DNA from: Rhodospirillales bacterium URHD0017
GTDB taxonomy: Bacteria; Pseudomonadota; Alphaproteobacteria; Reyranellales; Reyranellaceae
Assembly: GCA_900110395.1 (NCBI GenBank)
Contig: FODP01000010.1
Span: 186,001 to 250,000 of the forward strand
Direction of reading: 5' to 3'
Length of the DNA stretch: 64,000 nucleotides
The first letter of the stretch is position 1. Every line of letters begins with the position of its first letter. Of this stretch, positions 35,133 through 42,959 are shown in pieces. A program made the translations under genes and the position numbers. Under the pieces are notes generated by a model. The model was not told the DNA's origin, ran no database searches, and saw nothing but the letters and a program-made list of their open reading frames with translations.

Positions 35133-35792
35133 TCAAAGGTGCTTGCCCAGGAACGCCATCGTCCGTTCCCACGACGCCTTGGCCGAGGGTGCGTCGTAGG
35201 CCGGGCTCTTCTCGTTGGCGAAGGCGTGCTGGGCGTCGTAGCGGAAAACCTCGGGCTTGGTCCCGCCCGACGCCATCTTCTTCTCGAACGCGTTCACCAC
35301 CTCGGGCGTGCACCAGTCGTCCTTGTTGGCGAAGTGGCCCTGCATCGGGATCTTGATCTTGGCGGGATCGGCCAGCTGCTCGGGCGGCACACCATAATAC
35401 GGCACACCGCAGGCGATGCCGGACACGCGCGCCGCGGCGGCGATGGTGAGCGCCCCGCCCATGCAGTAGCCCATCACGCCAACCTTGCGGCTCATGCCGG
35501 CGAGATGCTTGACCGCGCCGGCGATGTCCTGGTCCGACGCGCCGACGAAGTCGAGGCCGCTCATCATGTGGTTGGCCTCGTCCGGCTTCTGCGTCACGCG
35601 GCCCTTGTAGAGGTCGGGCGCCAACGCGTTGTAGCCCGCGGCAGCGAAGCGGTCGGCGACGCCCTTGATCTGGTCGTTCAGTCCCCACCATTCCTGGAGG
35701 ACGACGATCCCCGGCTTGCCGCTGCCGGCTTCGGCCAGGTAGCCCTTGCAGGCCGATCCATCGGGACGCTTGAAGTCGATCATGCTGCCCAT
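35133..35792 (-). CDS. Dienelactone hydrolase family protein
   Basis: A 219-residue alpha/beta hydrolase with the Cys triad of dienelactone hydrolases: C110 in VGVMGYCMGGAL, Asp in HFANKDDWCTP (158/159) and H189 in DAQHAFAN. VVLQEWWGLND near the N-terminus is typical. It opens cyclic lactones in aromatic breakdown; many paralogues act on other esters. GGAGGGAAAC precedes ATG 35792; ATG 35783 is an in-frame alternative. It lies between two copies of the composite palindrome. Confidence 0.9.
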   Translation of the reverse strand: MGSMIDFKRPDGSACKGYLAEAGSGKPGIVVLQEWWGLNDQIKGVADRFAAAGYNALAPDLYKGRVTQKPDEANHMMSGLDFVGASDQDIAGAVKHLAGMSRKVGVMGYCMGGALTIAAAARVSGIACGVPYYGVPPEQLADPAKIKIPMQGHFANKDDWCTPEVVNAFEKKMASGGTKPEVFRYDAQHAFANEKSPAYDAPSAKASWERTMAFLGKHL

Positions 35793-35810
35793 GTCGTTTC
35801 CCTCCTCTTT

Positions 35811-36045
<235 letters not shown>

Positions 36046-36049
36046 GAGC

Positions 36050-37570
36050 CTAGAGCAGTTTCCTGAGCTCCGTCTTGAGAATCTTGCCGTAGTTGTTCTT
36101 GGGCAGCGCCTCGATGAACTTGTACTCCTTCGGCCGCTTGAAGCGGGCGATGTTGTCGAGGCAGAGCTGGTCGAGCTCGGCCGGCTTCAGCGCCTTGCCC
36201 TCGCGCGCCACGACGAAGGCCACGACCTCCTCGCCCCATTCCGGATGCGGGCGGCCGACCACCGAGCACTCGGCGACGCCAGGATGCAGGTTCAGGACGT
36301 CCTCGATCTCGCGCGGATAGATGTTGGAGCCGCCCGAGATGATCATGTCCTTGGAGCGGTCCTTCAGGGTCAGCAGGCCTTCCTCGTCGAAGGCGCCGAC
36401 GTCGCCGGTCCACAGCCAGCCGTCGCGCAGCGACCTCGCGGTCGCTTCGGGATTGTTCCAATAGCCCGACATCACCGTGTCGCCCTTGACGATGATCTCG
36501 CCGACCTCGCCCACGGGCAGCGACCGGCCGTCCTCGTCGACCACCTTCACCGCGACGCAGGAGTCGGGCCGGCCGGCCGAGGCCAGCCGCTGCTCCCAGC
36601 GCGGATGGTTGCGGTCGGCATGCATCTCGCAGCTGAGATGGGTGATGGTCATCGGGCTCTCGCCCTGGCCGTAGAGTTGGCTGAGCTTGTTGCCCAGAAG
36701 GTCGAGGGCGCGCTTGAGGTCGGAGACGTACATCGGCGCGCCGCCGTAGGTGACCAGGCGCAGCGCCTCCGGCTTCAGGTCGGCCACGCTGCCATGCTCG
36801 ATCAGCCGCTTCACCATGGTCGGCGCAAGAAAGATGCTGCACTGGGGCCAGCGGTTCATCAGCTCGACCGTCTCGGGCACCTCGTACTTGCCGCTCTCGG
36901 GAAAGACCTGGACCGAGCCGCGCGCCAGCATGGCGAAGTTCCACAGGCCAGAGCCATGGCTGATCGGCGCGGCATGCACGATCGAGCCGCCGACCGGCGG
37001 GCGGTCGACATCGGCAAAGTAGTTGAGCGTCATGGCCAGCAGGTTGCGATGGGTGAGCGTGGCGCCCTTGGGCCGGCCGGTGGTGCCGGACGTGTAGAAC
37101 AGCCACGCCGGATCCGTGGCCTCGGCCTCGGCCATGGCGACCGGATCGCCGACCTCCATGAAGCTGTAGGAGCGCGTCGTCACGTCGACGATCTCCTTGA
37201 GCTCGGGCGCCTCCTTCGCCGCCTCGGCAATCGTGCCGGCGAGGTCGGGCGTGACGAAGCAGAGCTTCGCGCCGGAATTCTCCAGGATGAAGGCGAACTC
37301 CTTGGCATGCAGCTTGGCATTCATCGGCACGGCGCACAGGCCGGCGTGCCAGACGGCATACATGACCTCGATTGCCTCCACGCAATTGGTCATGGCGAAG
37401 GCCACGCGATCGCCGCGCTCGAGCTTGAAGCGCGTCGTGAGATGCATGCTCATCACCGAGACCTTGCGCCACAGGTCACGGTAGCTCGCATGCGTGGCGC
37501 TGCCGCGGGCCAGCGCCGGCAGGTCGCGGAATTCGCGGGACGATCCCAGCAGGAGATGAGCAATATTCAT
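36050..37570 (-). CDS. Acyl-CoA synthetase / AMP-dependent ligase
   Basis: A 506-residue ANL-family ligase activating a carboxylic acid to its CoA thioester. The AMP-binding P-loop is FYTSGTTGRPKGATLTHRN (about 153-171), then LYGQGESPM, WTGDVGAFDEEG and the hinge DRSKDMIISGGSNIYPREIE. The C-terminal catalytic Lys is in KNNYGKILKTELR. Length and motifs suit a fatty- or aryl-acyl-CoA ligase. It is divergent from the DAO-type oxidase by about 48 bases. Substrate unknown. Confidence 0.92.
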   Translation of the reverse strand: MNIAHLLLGSSREFRDLPALARGSATHASYRDLWRKVSVMSMHLTTRFKLERGDRVAFAMTNCVEAIEVMYAVWHAGLCAVPMNAKLHAKEFAFILENSGAKLCFVTPDLAGTIAEAAKEAPELKEIVDVTTRSYSFMEVGDPVAMAEAEATDPAWLFYTSGTTGRPKGATLTHRNLLAMTLNYFADVDRPPVGGSIVHAAPISHGSGLWNFAMLARGSVQVFPESGKYEVPETVELMNRWPQCSIFLAPTMVKRLIEHGSVADLKPEALRLVTYGGAPMYVSDLKRALDLLGNKLSQLYGQGESPMTITHLSCEMHADRNHPRWEQRLASAGRPDSCVAVKVVDEDGRSLPVGEVGEIIVKGDTVMSGYWNNPEATARSLRDGWLWTGDVGAFDEEGLLTLKDRSKDMIISGGSNIYPREIEDVLNLHPGVAECSVVGRPHPEWGEEVVAFVVAREGKALKPAELDQLCLDNIARFKRPKEYKFIEALPKNNYGKILKTELRKLL

Positions 37571-37618
37571 GGCGGTAACCGGGCCCGACTATTGCAGGCC
37601 GCATGACGGCCTTGCAAT

Positions 37619-38767
37619 GTGGGTGCCGTGCAGGATTTCGATTTCGCCATCATCGGCGCCGGCATCGCCGGGGTTTCCGTCGCTTATCACCTCGCGCCGA
37701 AGGCGAGCGTGGTCATTCTCGAGGGCGAGCACGTGCCGGCCTACCACACGACCGGCCGTTCGGCGGCGCTGCATTCGGAGACCTACGGAAGCCCGGAGAT
37801 CCGCGCCATCACGGTGGCCTCCGGCCGCTTCTACCGCAAGCCGCCCACCGGCTTCGCCGACCATCCGCTGCTGACGCCGCGCGGCGCAATCATCGCGGGC
37901 CGCGCCGAGCAGCAGGCCGACATGCAGAGGAACGCCGCCGACTTCGCCCGCCTGGTGCCGAGCGTGCGCTGGCTGGAGCCGGCCGAGGTGCTGCGCCGCC
38001 AGCCCCTGCTCAAGCCGGAGGCCGCGGCGGGCGGCGCCATCTTCGAGCCGGAAGCCGACGACATGGATGTCGCGGCGATCCATGGCGGCTTCCTCAAGGG
38101 CGCGCGCGCCGCCGGCGCCGTGCTGCGCCTCGACGCGGAGGTCACGGGTCTCGAGGCAGGCGACGGGCTGTGGACCATCGAGCTGCGCGACGGCGAGAGG
38201 CTTCGTGCCGCCAACATCGTCAACGCCTCGGGCGCGTGGGCGGACGTGGTGGCGGCGATGGCGGGCGCCGAACCGGTCGGGCTCGTGCCGAAGCGGCGCA
38301 CGGCCTTCACCTTCGATTCGCCGGCTGGCCTCGACCTTACCCACATGCCGATGGTGATCGACTTCGACGAGAGCTGGTACATCAAGCCCGAGGTCGGACA
38401 GTTCATGGGCTCGCTGGCCGACGAGACCCCCTCGCCGCCTTGCGACGCCCAACCCGAGGAGATCGACGTCGCCACCGCCGTCGAGCGCATCGAGACGGCG
38501 ACGACGCTCTCCATCCGGCGCATCAAGAACAAGTGGGCGGGGCTGCGCAGCTTCGTCGCCGACAAGAACCTGGTCGTCGGCTACGACCCCAAGGTCGAAG
38601 GCTTCTTCTGGCTGGCGGGCCAGGGCGGCTACGGCATCCAGACCGGCGAAGCGGCGGGCCGCCTGGCCGCCAGCCTTGCGCTGGGCAAGGGCCTGCCATC
38701 CGACATCGCTGCATTGGGAGTGAGCGACGCTGCACTTTCACCGGCGCGCTTCATGCGGCTCACATGA
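37619..38767 (+). CDS. FAD-dependent oxidoreductase, DAO family
   Basis: A 382-residue flavoprotein. FAIIGAGIAGVSVAYHL (9-25) binds the ADP part of FAD, HTTGRSAALHSETYG is the second conserved block, and GQGGYGIQTGEAAGRLAASL ends the fold. D-amino-acid or glycine-type oxidases and D-arginine dehydrogenases are the closest kinds by motif. Start GTG 37619, or the GTG at 37628 three codons on; neither has a strong ribosome site. It precedes the bufferin cluster by 98 bases but has no known link to it. Confidence 0.87.
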   Translation: MGAVQDFDFAIIGAGIAGVSVAYHLAPKASVVILEGEHVPAYHTTGRSAALHSETYGSPEIRAITVASGRFYRKPPTGFADHPLLTPRGAIIAGRAEQQADMQRNAADFARLVPSVRWLEPAEVLRRQPLLKPEAAAGGAIFEPEADDMDVAAIHGGFLKGARAAGAVLRLDAEVTGLEAGDGLWTIELRDGERLRAANIVNASGAWADVVAAMAGAEPVGLVPKRRTAFTFDSPAGLDLTHMPMVIDFDESWYIKPEVGQFMGSLADETPSPPCDAQPEEIDVATAVERIETATTLSIRRIKNKWAGLRSFVADKNLVVGYDPKVEGFFWLAGQGGYGIQTGEAAGRLAASLALGKGLPSDIAALGVSDAALSPARFMRLT

Positions 38768-38865
38768 CAGTGATCGAAAAATCACGCATCGTCGCCGAGG
38801 CCTGACTTCACCTGGGGATATGCTGGAGTCATGGTTGGTTCGCAGTTTTAGTTAGGGAGAGAAAC

Positions 38866-39111
38866 ATGACCAGGAAGACCCTCGCCGCCACGGCGACCGC
38901 GATCTTCGCCGCCGGCGCCTTCGTGGCGGCCGCGCAGGCGCAGCATGGCGGCGGCGTGAAGTGCACCGGCGTGAACTCGTGCAAGGGCACCAGCGCCTGC
39001 AAGACCGCCAACTCGGCCTGCAAGGGCCAGAACGCCTGCAAGGGCCAGGGCTGGACACAGACGAGCGACGTGGTGAGCTGCACTTCCCGCGGCGGCAAGG
39101 TCGTGGAGTAG
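38866..39111 (+). CDS. Bufferin-type metallophore precursor (BufA2-like), copy 1
   Basis: An 81-residue exported peptide. The Sec signal MTRKTLAATATAIFAAGAFVAAAQAQ is followed by a Cys-rich core with six Cys in the pattern CTGVNSCKG, ACK, ACKGQNACKGQGW, then one more Cys before GGKV. This is the layout of BufA2-type bufferins, copper-binding peptides whose Cys are modified by a DUF692 enzyme before export. AGGGAGAG precedes the ATG. Four paralogues lie in tandem and the DUF692/DUF2063 pair follows, which supports the call. Which Cys are modified is not visible. Confidence 0.85.
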   Translation: MTRKTLAATATAIFAAGAFVAAAQAQHGGGVKCTGVNSCKGTSACKTANSACKGQNACKGQGWTQTSDVVSCTSRGGKVVE

Positions 39112-39120
39112 GTTCTTGCT

Positions 39121-39142
39121 CCTCTCCCCCTTGGGGGAGAGG
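39121..39142. terminator. Hairpin after precursor copy 1
   Basis: CCTCTCCCCC-TT-GGGGGAGAGG, a perfect 10-bp stem nine bases after the stop of copy 1. It is a half-unit of the CTCTCCCC repeat family. No U tract follows. Confidence 0.5.
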
Positions 39143-39232
39143 AACATGATTCATGAGCGCCACGGAGCTGCCTGCGCGAAGCCGAAGCGGCTTCGCTTCG
39201 GCGAAGGCAGGGTGGCGCTCACCCGGCAATGC

Positions 39233-39250
39233 TTTCACCAAAGCGTGAAA
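39233..39250. promoter_or_regulatory. Palindrome upstream of precursor copy 2
   Basis: TTTCAC-CAAAGC-GTGAAA, a perfect 6-bp inverted repeat, 104 bases before the copy 2 start. The same 16 bases recur before copy 3, and similarity continues downstream (CCGsCG, TGATCG). Candidate operator for an unknown, possibly metal-responsive, factor. Confidence 0.45.
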
Positions 39251-39354
39251 CCCGCCGGGTGATCGACCCCGACAGGCCGACCGTAGATCGGCATGCAGGC
39301 ACGCCTGCCGCAACGGCACATCGCCGCTCGCGTCTTCCAGGGAGTCTCCCCATC

Positions 39355-39588
39355 ATGACCAAGCGTACTCTCGTGGCGACTGCCGCCGCTCTTTTCGCCG
39401 CCGGCACGCTCGCCACGGCGGCCCACGCCCAGACCACCAAGTGCAGCGGCGCCAACGCCTGCAAGGGCACGAGCGCCTGCAAGTCCGCCAACTCCGCCTG
39501 CAAGGGCCAGAACGCCTGCAAGGGCCAGGGCTGGACGGAAGCCGCCAATGCCGGCGAGTGCACCGCCAAGGGCGGCAAGGTGATGTAA
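39355..39588 (+). CDS. Bufferin-type metallophore precursor (BufA2-like), copy 2
   Basis: A 77-residue paralogue of copy 1. Signal peptide MTKRTLVATAAALFAAGTLATAAHAQ, core with six Cys (CSGANACKG, ACKSANSACKGQNACKGQGW) and a GGKVM end like copy 1. GGGAG precedes the ATG at 39355; the 42 codons upstream in this frame are not export-like. It has its own leader region with a palindrome and its own terminator at 39623, so it is probably an independent transcript. Confidence 0.85.
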   Translation: MTKRTLVATAAALFAAGTLATAAHAQTTKCSGANACKGTSACKSANSACKGQNACKGQGWTEAANAGECTAKGGKVM

Positions 39589-39622
39589 CAGTCCGCCTGA
39601 GGCGGAACGTGGAACGTGGAAG

Positions 39623-39659
39623 GGGGGCGCCGCGAGCGATCGCGGCGCCCCCTTGTTTT
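39623..39659 (+). terminator. Intrinsic terminator after precursor copy 2
   Basis: A 13-bp stem GGGGGCGCCGCGA/TCGCGGCGCCCCC with a four-base loop, followed by TTGTTTT. A textbook rho-independent terminator 35 bases after the copy 2 stop. Confidence 0.85.
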
Positions 39660-39672
39660 CACCAAAGCGTGA
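39657..39672. promoter_or_regulatory. Palindrome upstream of precursor copy 3
   Basis: TTTCACCAAAGCGTGA, identical to the first 16 bases of the element at 39233. It begins inside the copy 2 terminator and lies 88 bases before the copy 3 start. Confidence 0.45.
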
Positions 39673-39760
39673 CTTCCGGCGCTGATCGGTCCCTTGGGCG
39701 CATGCGTAGACGGGGAGCAACGCCATTGAGCGCGTTGCTTCGCCACTGAGGGAGACTGTC

Positions 39761-39985
39761 ATGGCCAAGCGCACACTGGCTGCGACCGCGGCCACCATCT
39801 TCGCCGTCAGCACCTTTGCGGCCGCCGCCCAGGCCCAGGTCGCCTGCGCGGGCGCCAACGCCTGCAAAGGTCAGAGCGCCTGCAAGAGCGCGTCGTCGGC
39901 CTGCAAGGGCCAGAACGCCTGCAAGGGCCAGGGCTTCGTGATGACCGGCTCGTCCATCGAGTGCACGGCTATCAAGAGCAAGTAG
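39761..39985 (+). CDS. Bufferin-type metallophore precursor (BufA2-like), copy 3
   Basis: A 74-residue paralogue. Signal MAKRTLAATAATIFAVSTFAAAAQAQ, core CAGANACKG, ACKSASSACKGQNACKGQGF, then SSIECTAIKSK. The last block differs from copies 1 and 2 (GGKV end) and matches copy 4, so copies 3 and 4 form one recent pair and 1 and 2 the other. GAGGGAG precedes the start. Expected to be modified by the DUF692 enzyme encoded 450 bases downstream. Confidence 0.85.
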   Translation: MAKRTLAATAATIFAVSTFAAAAQAQVACAGANACKGQSACKSASSACKGQNACKGQGFVMTGSSIECTAIKSK

Positions 39986-40128
39986 GTTCGCACGGCGGTT
40001 GTGGCCGGCGCCCCCGCAGGATGCCGGCCATCCCCCGTCATTCACGGATTGTGTGATTCCACGCTGCGGTACATACTTCTTCCGCCTGTCGGCAACGACC
40101 CCACAGGCCCAACCACAGGGAGAAGTAG

Positions 40129-40353
40129 ATGAACGCCAAGACACTTGTTGCCACTGCTGCCACTGCGTTCGCGGTCGCCACTTTCGCGACGGCCGCTTCC
40201 GCCCAGGTCCCGTGCACCGGCGTCAATGCGTGCAAGGGCCAAAGCGCGTGCAAGTCCGCCAGCAACGCCTGCAAGGGCCAGAACGCCTGCAAGGGCAAGG
40301 GCTTCGTCAACGCGGGCAGCTCCATCGAGTGCACCGTGCTCAAGTCGAAGTAA
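40129..40353 (+). CDS. Bufferin-type metallophore precursor (BufA2-like), copy 4
   Basis: A 74-residue paralogue directly upstream of the modifying enzymes. Signal MNAKTLVATAATAFAVATFATAASAQ, six-Cys core CTGVNACKG, ACKSASNACKGQNACKGKGF, end SSIECTVLKSK. CAGGGAG precedes the ATG. Upstream there is TTCAC-N7-GTGA (near 40042), a weaker version of the palindrome before copies 2 and 3. It is the only precursor whose transcript could run through the 40383 hairpin into the enzyme genes. Confidence 0.86.
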   Translation: MNAKTLVATAATAFAVATFATAASAQVPCTGVNACKGQSACKSASNACKGQNACKGKGFVNAGSSIECTVLKSK

Positions 40354-40382
40354 CTGTCCAAAAGTCCTCCAGGCGAGGACAG

Positions 40383-40421
40383 GCGGGCGTCCGGTTCAGT
40401 CGCGGACGCCCGCACTTTTTT
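40383..40421 (+). terminator. Intrinsic terminator/attenuator between precursors and enzyme
   Basis: An 11-bp stem GCGGGCGTCCG/CGGACGCCCGC, nine-base loop, then AC and six T. The T run abuts the GGGAG ribosome site of the DUF692 gene, 18 bases before its ATG. It should stop most transcripts after the precursors and let a fraction reach the enzymes. Confidence 0.85.
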
Positions 40422-40438
40422 GGGAGTAGACTCGCTCA

Positions 40439-41269
40439 ATGTGCGCCGTCGATATCGATTTCGGCCTCGGGCTTCGGCCCGAGCACTATGAAGAGATCGC
40501 CGCCAACCCCGGACACGTGAGCTGGTTCGAGGCGCTGTCGGAGAACTACATGGTGGCGGGGGGCAGCCCGTTGCGCTGGCTCGATCGCCTGCGCCGCGAC
40601 TATCCGATGGCGCTGCACGGCGTGGCATTGTCGATCGGCTCTATCGATCCGCTCGACCGGCGCTATCTCGACGAGCTCAAGGCGCTGGCCGATCGCGTGC
40701 AGCCGCTGTGGGTCTCCGACCACCTCTGCTTCACCGGCCTGCGCGGCCAGAACATGCACGACCTGCTGCCCCTGCCCTACACCGAGGAAGCGCTGAACCA
40801 CGTCGCCGAGCGCGTGATGCAGGTGCAGGACCATCTCGGCCGCCGGCTGATGCTGGAGAACGTGTCGAGCTACGTGACCTACGCCGCCTCGGAGCTCAGC
40901 GAATGGGAGTTCATCGCCGAGCTGGCCAGGCGCGCCGACTGCGAGATCCTGCTCGACGTCAACAACGTCTACGTCAGCGCCTTCAACCACGAGTTCGACG
41001 CCAGGACCTTTCTGCGCGCCATGCCGCGCGAGCGCGTGCGCCAGTTCCATCTCGCCGGCCACACCCACAAGGGCAGCCACATCATCGACACCCACGACGA
41101 GCCGATCGTGCCCGACGTGTGGTCGCTCTACGCCGAGGCGGTAAAACTCTTTCCCGGCGTGCCGACCATGATCGAGCGCGACGCCAACATCCCGCCCTAT
41201 GCCGAGCTTTTGGCCGAGCTCGACGAGGCGCGGCGCATTGCGGGCACCGTCACGAAACGAGCCGCGTGA
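40439..41269 (+). CDS. bufB: DUF692 multinuclear iron oxidative enzyme (BufB-like)
   Basis: A 276-residue MNIO (DUF692) enzyme, the iron-dependent oxidase family of MbnB and TglH that modifies Cys residues in ribosomal peptides. The TIM-barrel iron-ligand segments are visible: ALHGVALSIG, WVSDHLCF, LMLENVSSY, LDVNNVYVSAFNH, FHLAGHTHKG and IERDANIPP. The N-terminus DFGLGLRPEHYEE is diagnostic. It lies just after four Cys-rich precursors and just before the DUF2063 partner, the order of bufferin operons. The expected product is a modified Cys core that binds copper; chemistry is inferred from the family. Confidence 0.92.
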   Translation: MCAVDIDFGLGLRPEHYEEIAANPGHVSWFEALSENYMVAGGSPLRWLDRLRRDYPMALHGVALSIGSIDPLDRRYLDELKALADRVQPLWVSDHLCFTGLRGQNMHDLLPLPYTEEALNHVAERVMQVQDHLGRRLMLENVSSYVTYAASELSEWEFIAELARRADCEILLDVNNVYVSAFNHEFDARTFLRAMPRERVRQFHLAGHTHKGSHIIDTHDEPIVPDVWSLYAEAVKLFPGVPTMIERDANIPPYAELLAELDEARRIAGTVTKRAA

Positions 41270-41279
41270 CGAGGGCGGC

Positions 41280-42074
41280 ATGAGCAGCAACGCGGGCTCC
41301 CTGGGTGATCTGCAGCGCGCCTTCCAGGATTACCTGCTGGCGAGCAGCGACACCTTCCAGTCGGCGGTGCGCGATAGCAGCAAGGCCGATCGCATCACCC
41401 TGCTCGACGTCTATCGCGACGGCTATGCGCTGCGCCTGATCGAGGCGCTGACGACCGACTATCCCGGCGTGATGGCGATGGCCGGTCCGGCCGACTTCGA
41501 CCACATGGCGCGCGCCTACATCGCCGCGCACCCGTCGCGCCATCCTTCGGTGCGCTGGTACGGAAGCGGCCTCGCCGACTTCCTCAGCCTCACCGAGCCC
41601 TACAGCCGCACGCCGGCTGCCGCCGAGATGGCGCGCTTCGAATGGGCGCTGGGGGAGGCCTTCGATTCGCCCGACGTGACGCCGATCACCGCCGATGCGC
41701 TGATGGCCCTGCCGCAGGAGGCGTGGGAGTCGCTCGCCTTCACCACCCTGCCCTCGCTACGCCGACTGGTCCTGGCCTTCGAGGCGCCCCAGGCCTGGCA
41801 GCGCCGCGAGGAGGTCGAAGCCGGCGACCTTTTGGTCGAGCGCGCGCCCGAGCCGCTGGCCTGGGCGATCTGGCGGCCCGACCTCGTGTCCAATTTCCGC
41901 TCGCTGGAGGCCGACGAAGCGGCCATGCTCGACGCGCTGATCGAGGGCCGCTCCTTCCCTGAGCTGTGCGAGTCGGTGGCGCCGTTCACCGGAGACGACC
42001 AGGCGCCGGCCCGCGCCGCCGGCCTGTTACGGGCCATGGTCGAAGGCGGCATGATCGCGGGCTTCCGCTACTGA
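41280..42074 (+). CDS. bufC: DUF2063 partner protein (BufC-like)
   Basis: A 264-residue protein. The N-terminal DUF2063 domain reads LQRAFQDYLLAS, RITLLDVYRDGYALRLIEALTTDYPG, then MARAYIAAHPSRHPSVRWYGSGLADFL. The second half is a RRE-like helper domain as in MbnC-type partners. It starts ten bases after the DUF692 stop with GAGGG upstream. In this pathway it is thought to present the precursor to the MNIO enzyme. A DoxX-like membrane gene, common in such operons, is absent here. Confidence 0.9.
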   Translation: MSSNAGSLGDLQRAFQDYLLASSDTFQSAVRDSSKADRITLLDVYRDGYALRLIEALTTDYPGVMAMAGPADFDHMARAYIAAHPSRHPSVRWYGSGLADFLSLTEPYSRTPAAAEMARFEWALGEAFDSPDVTPITADALMALPQEAWESLAFTTLPSLRRLVLAFEAPQAWQRREEVEAGDLLVERAPEPLAWAIWRPDLVSNFRSLEADEAAMLDALIEGRSFPELCESVAPFTGDDQAPARAAGLLRAMVEGGMIAGFRY

Positions 42075-42106
42075 CCGCGGCACTCAAGTGACGCGTCATG
42101 ACCTCC

Positions 42107-42165
42107 GGAGCGCGGACCTCCAGGTCCGCTCATGATCATGATGCGGACCTGGAGGTCCGCGCTCC
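42107..42165. repeat. Palindromic GGAGCGCGG element after the bufferin operon
   Basis: Same paired-hairpin unit as at 13396 (GGAGCGCGGACC at 42107, reverse complement ending at 42165), with a CATGATCATG centre. Probable terminator of the bufferin operon and start of the RNA region. Confidence 0.75.
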
Positions 42166-42220
42166 GAAGACGCGCCACTGGAGTGGCGTGCCCCCAGCCA
42201 TTATAGAAAACCCGCCGCCC

Positions 42221-42280
42221 GCTTGATGGAATGGTAGACATACGAGACTTAAAAACAGGTTTCTTTGAGCTGTGCCATCC
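42221..42280 (+). other. tRNA-Leu(UAA)-like fragment
   Basis: GATGGAATGGTAGACA resembles the D arm of leucine tRNAs, and CGAGACTTAAAA resembles the 5' anticodon arm with a UAA anticodon, but the 3' strand does not pair. It is 240 bases upstream of the genuine tRNA-Leu(UAA). Possibly a remnant; the rest of 42166-42460 holds no gene. Confidence 0.3.
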
Positions 42281-42460
42281 TGCCGCAATCGGTAGAATTG
42301 CGCGTGGGTAGAGGGAGTTAGATAGAGAATTGCATTTGTCGCTCGGTTCGTGCGTGGCCAGTCAGGGGCCAACTAGGAGCCGGGAGGATTTAGGGATAGG
42401 TGCCTTCGCGTTCGCACGACGGGGTGCGCCGTAGCACGACGAAGGAGACCAGAGCAAATT

Positions 42461-42757
42461 GCGGACGTGGCGAAATCGGTAGACGCAGCAGACTTCAATT
42501 GGAGTGCCCACCGGGAAACCCGTGGAGCAGAACCGCTCAAAGTCGGGGAAAGCTAAGGGTTCAAACCTAAGCCAATCCCGAGCCAAGCCCCTCAAGGGAA
42601 GGTGTAGAGACTAGACGGGTGGCGCCTACGGTCGGAAGGCCTTGGCGAAGGGATAGTCCAGACCACGAACGCCGATGAGGCGGCGGCGAAAGCCGAGGTG
42701 GTACGAAAATCTGCTTCTCGAAAGGGAATGCGGGTTCGAGTCCCGCCGTCCGCACCA
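42461..42757 (+). tRNA. tRNA-Leu(UAA) interrupted by a group I intron
   Basis: The exons 42461-42495 and 42706-42757 form a complete 87-nt leucine tRNA. Acceptor is GCGGACG/CGTCCGC, the D arm is GCG...CGC, and the anticodon stem is GCAGA/TCTGC with loop CTTAAAA (anticodon UAA). The long variable arm is TTCTC-GAAA-GGGAA, the T arm GCGGG-TTCGAGT-CCCGC, and ACCA is encoded. The intron separates U34 from A35, exactly where the cyanobacterial and plastid tRNA-Leu intron sits. Confidence 0.9.
42496..42705 (+). ncRNA. Group I intron (IC3-like) in tRNA-Leu(UAA)
   Basis: A 210-nt intron without an open reading frame. The 5' exon end ACUU pairs with the internal guide GAGU (42502-42505), giving the required U-G pair at the splice site, across loop CAAUUG. 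Core blocks AAGCCAATCCCGAGCCAAGC and GGTGTAGAGACTAGAC correspond to the P/Q/R/S regions of the cyanobacterial tRNA-Leu intron. The last base is G (omega-G, 42705). Self-splicing is predicted, not shown. Confidence 0.88.
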
Positions 42758-42959
42758 TTCGATTCTCGACATCTGGGTGAACAGCTACCGAAGTAGGTTA
42801 AAGGCAGGGCCCGCAACGACCGAAATTGACATTCGCTGCTCGTCGTCATTTGAGCGATCAGAGGCTCTGGTCATGACTTTGGCGAAAGCCGCCCGGTACC
42901 CGCCCCGTTTATGCATGGCTGCACGTGTTCAGCACCCGGTCTCCGCGTCCAACGGCGGG

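Noticed and set aside
38760..38773. TCAC-ATGACA-GTGA dyad as operator for precursor copy 1
   Set aside because: Overlaps the end of the oxidase gene and has only four-base arms; mentioned as weak support, not called.
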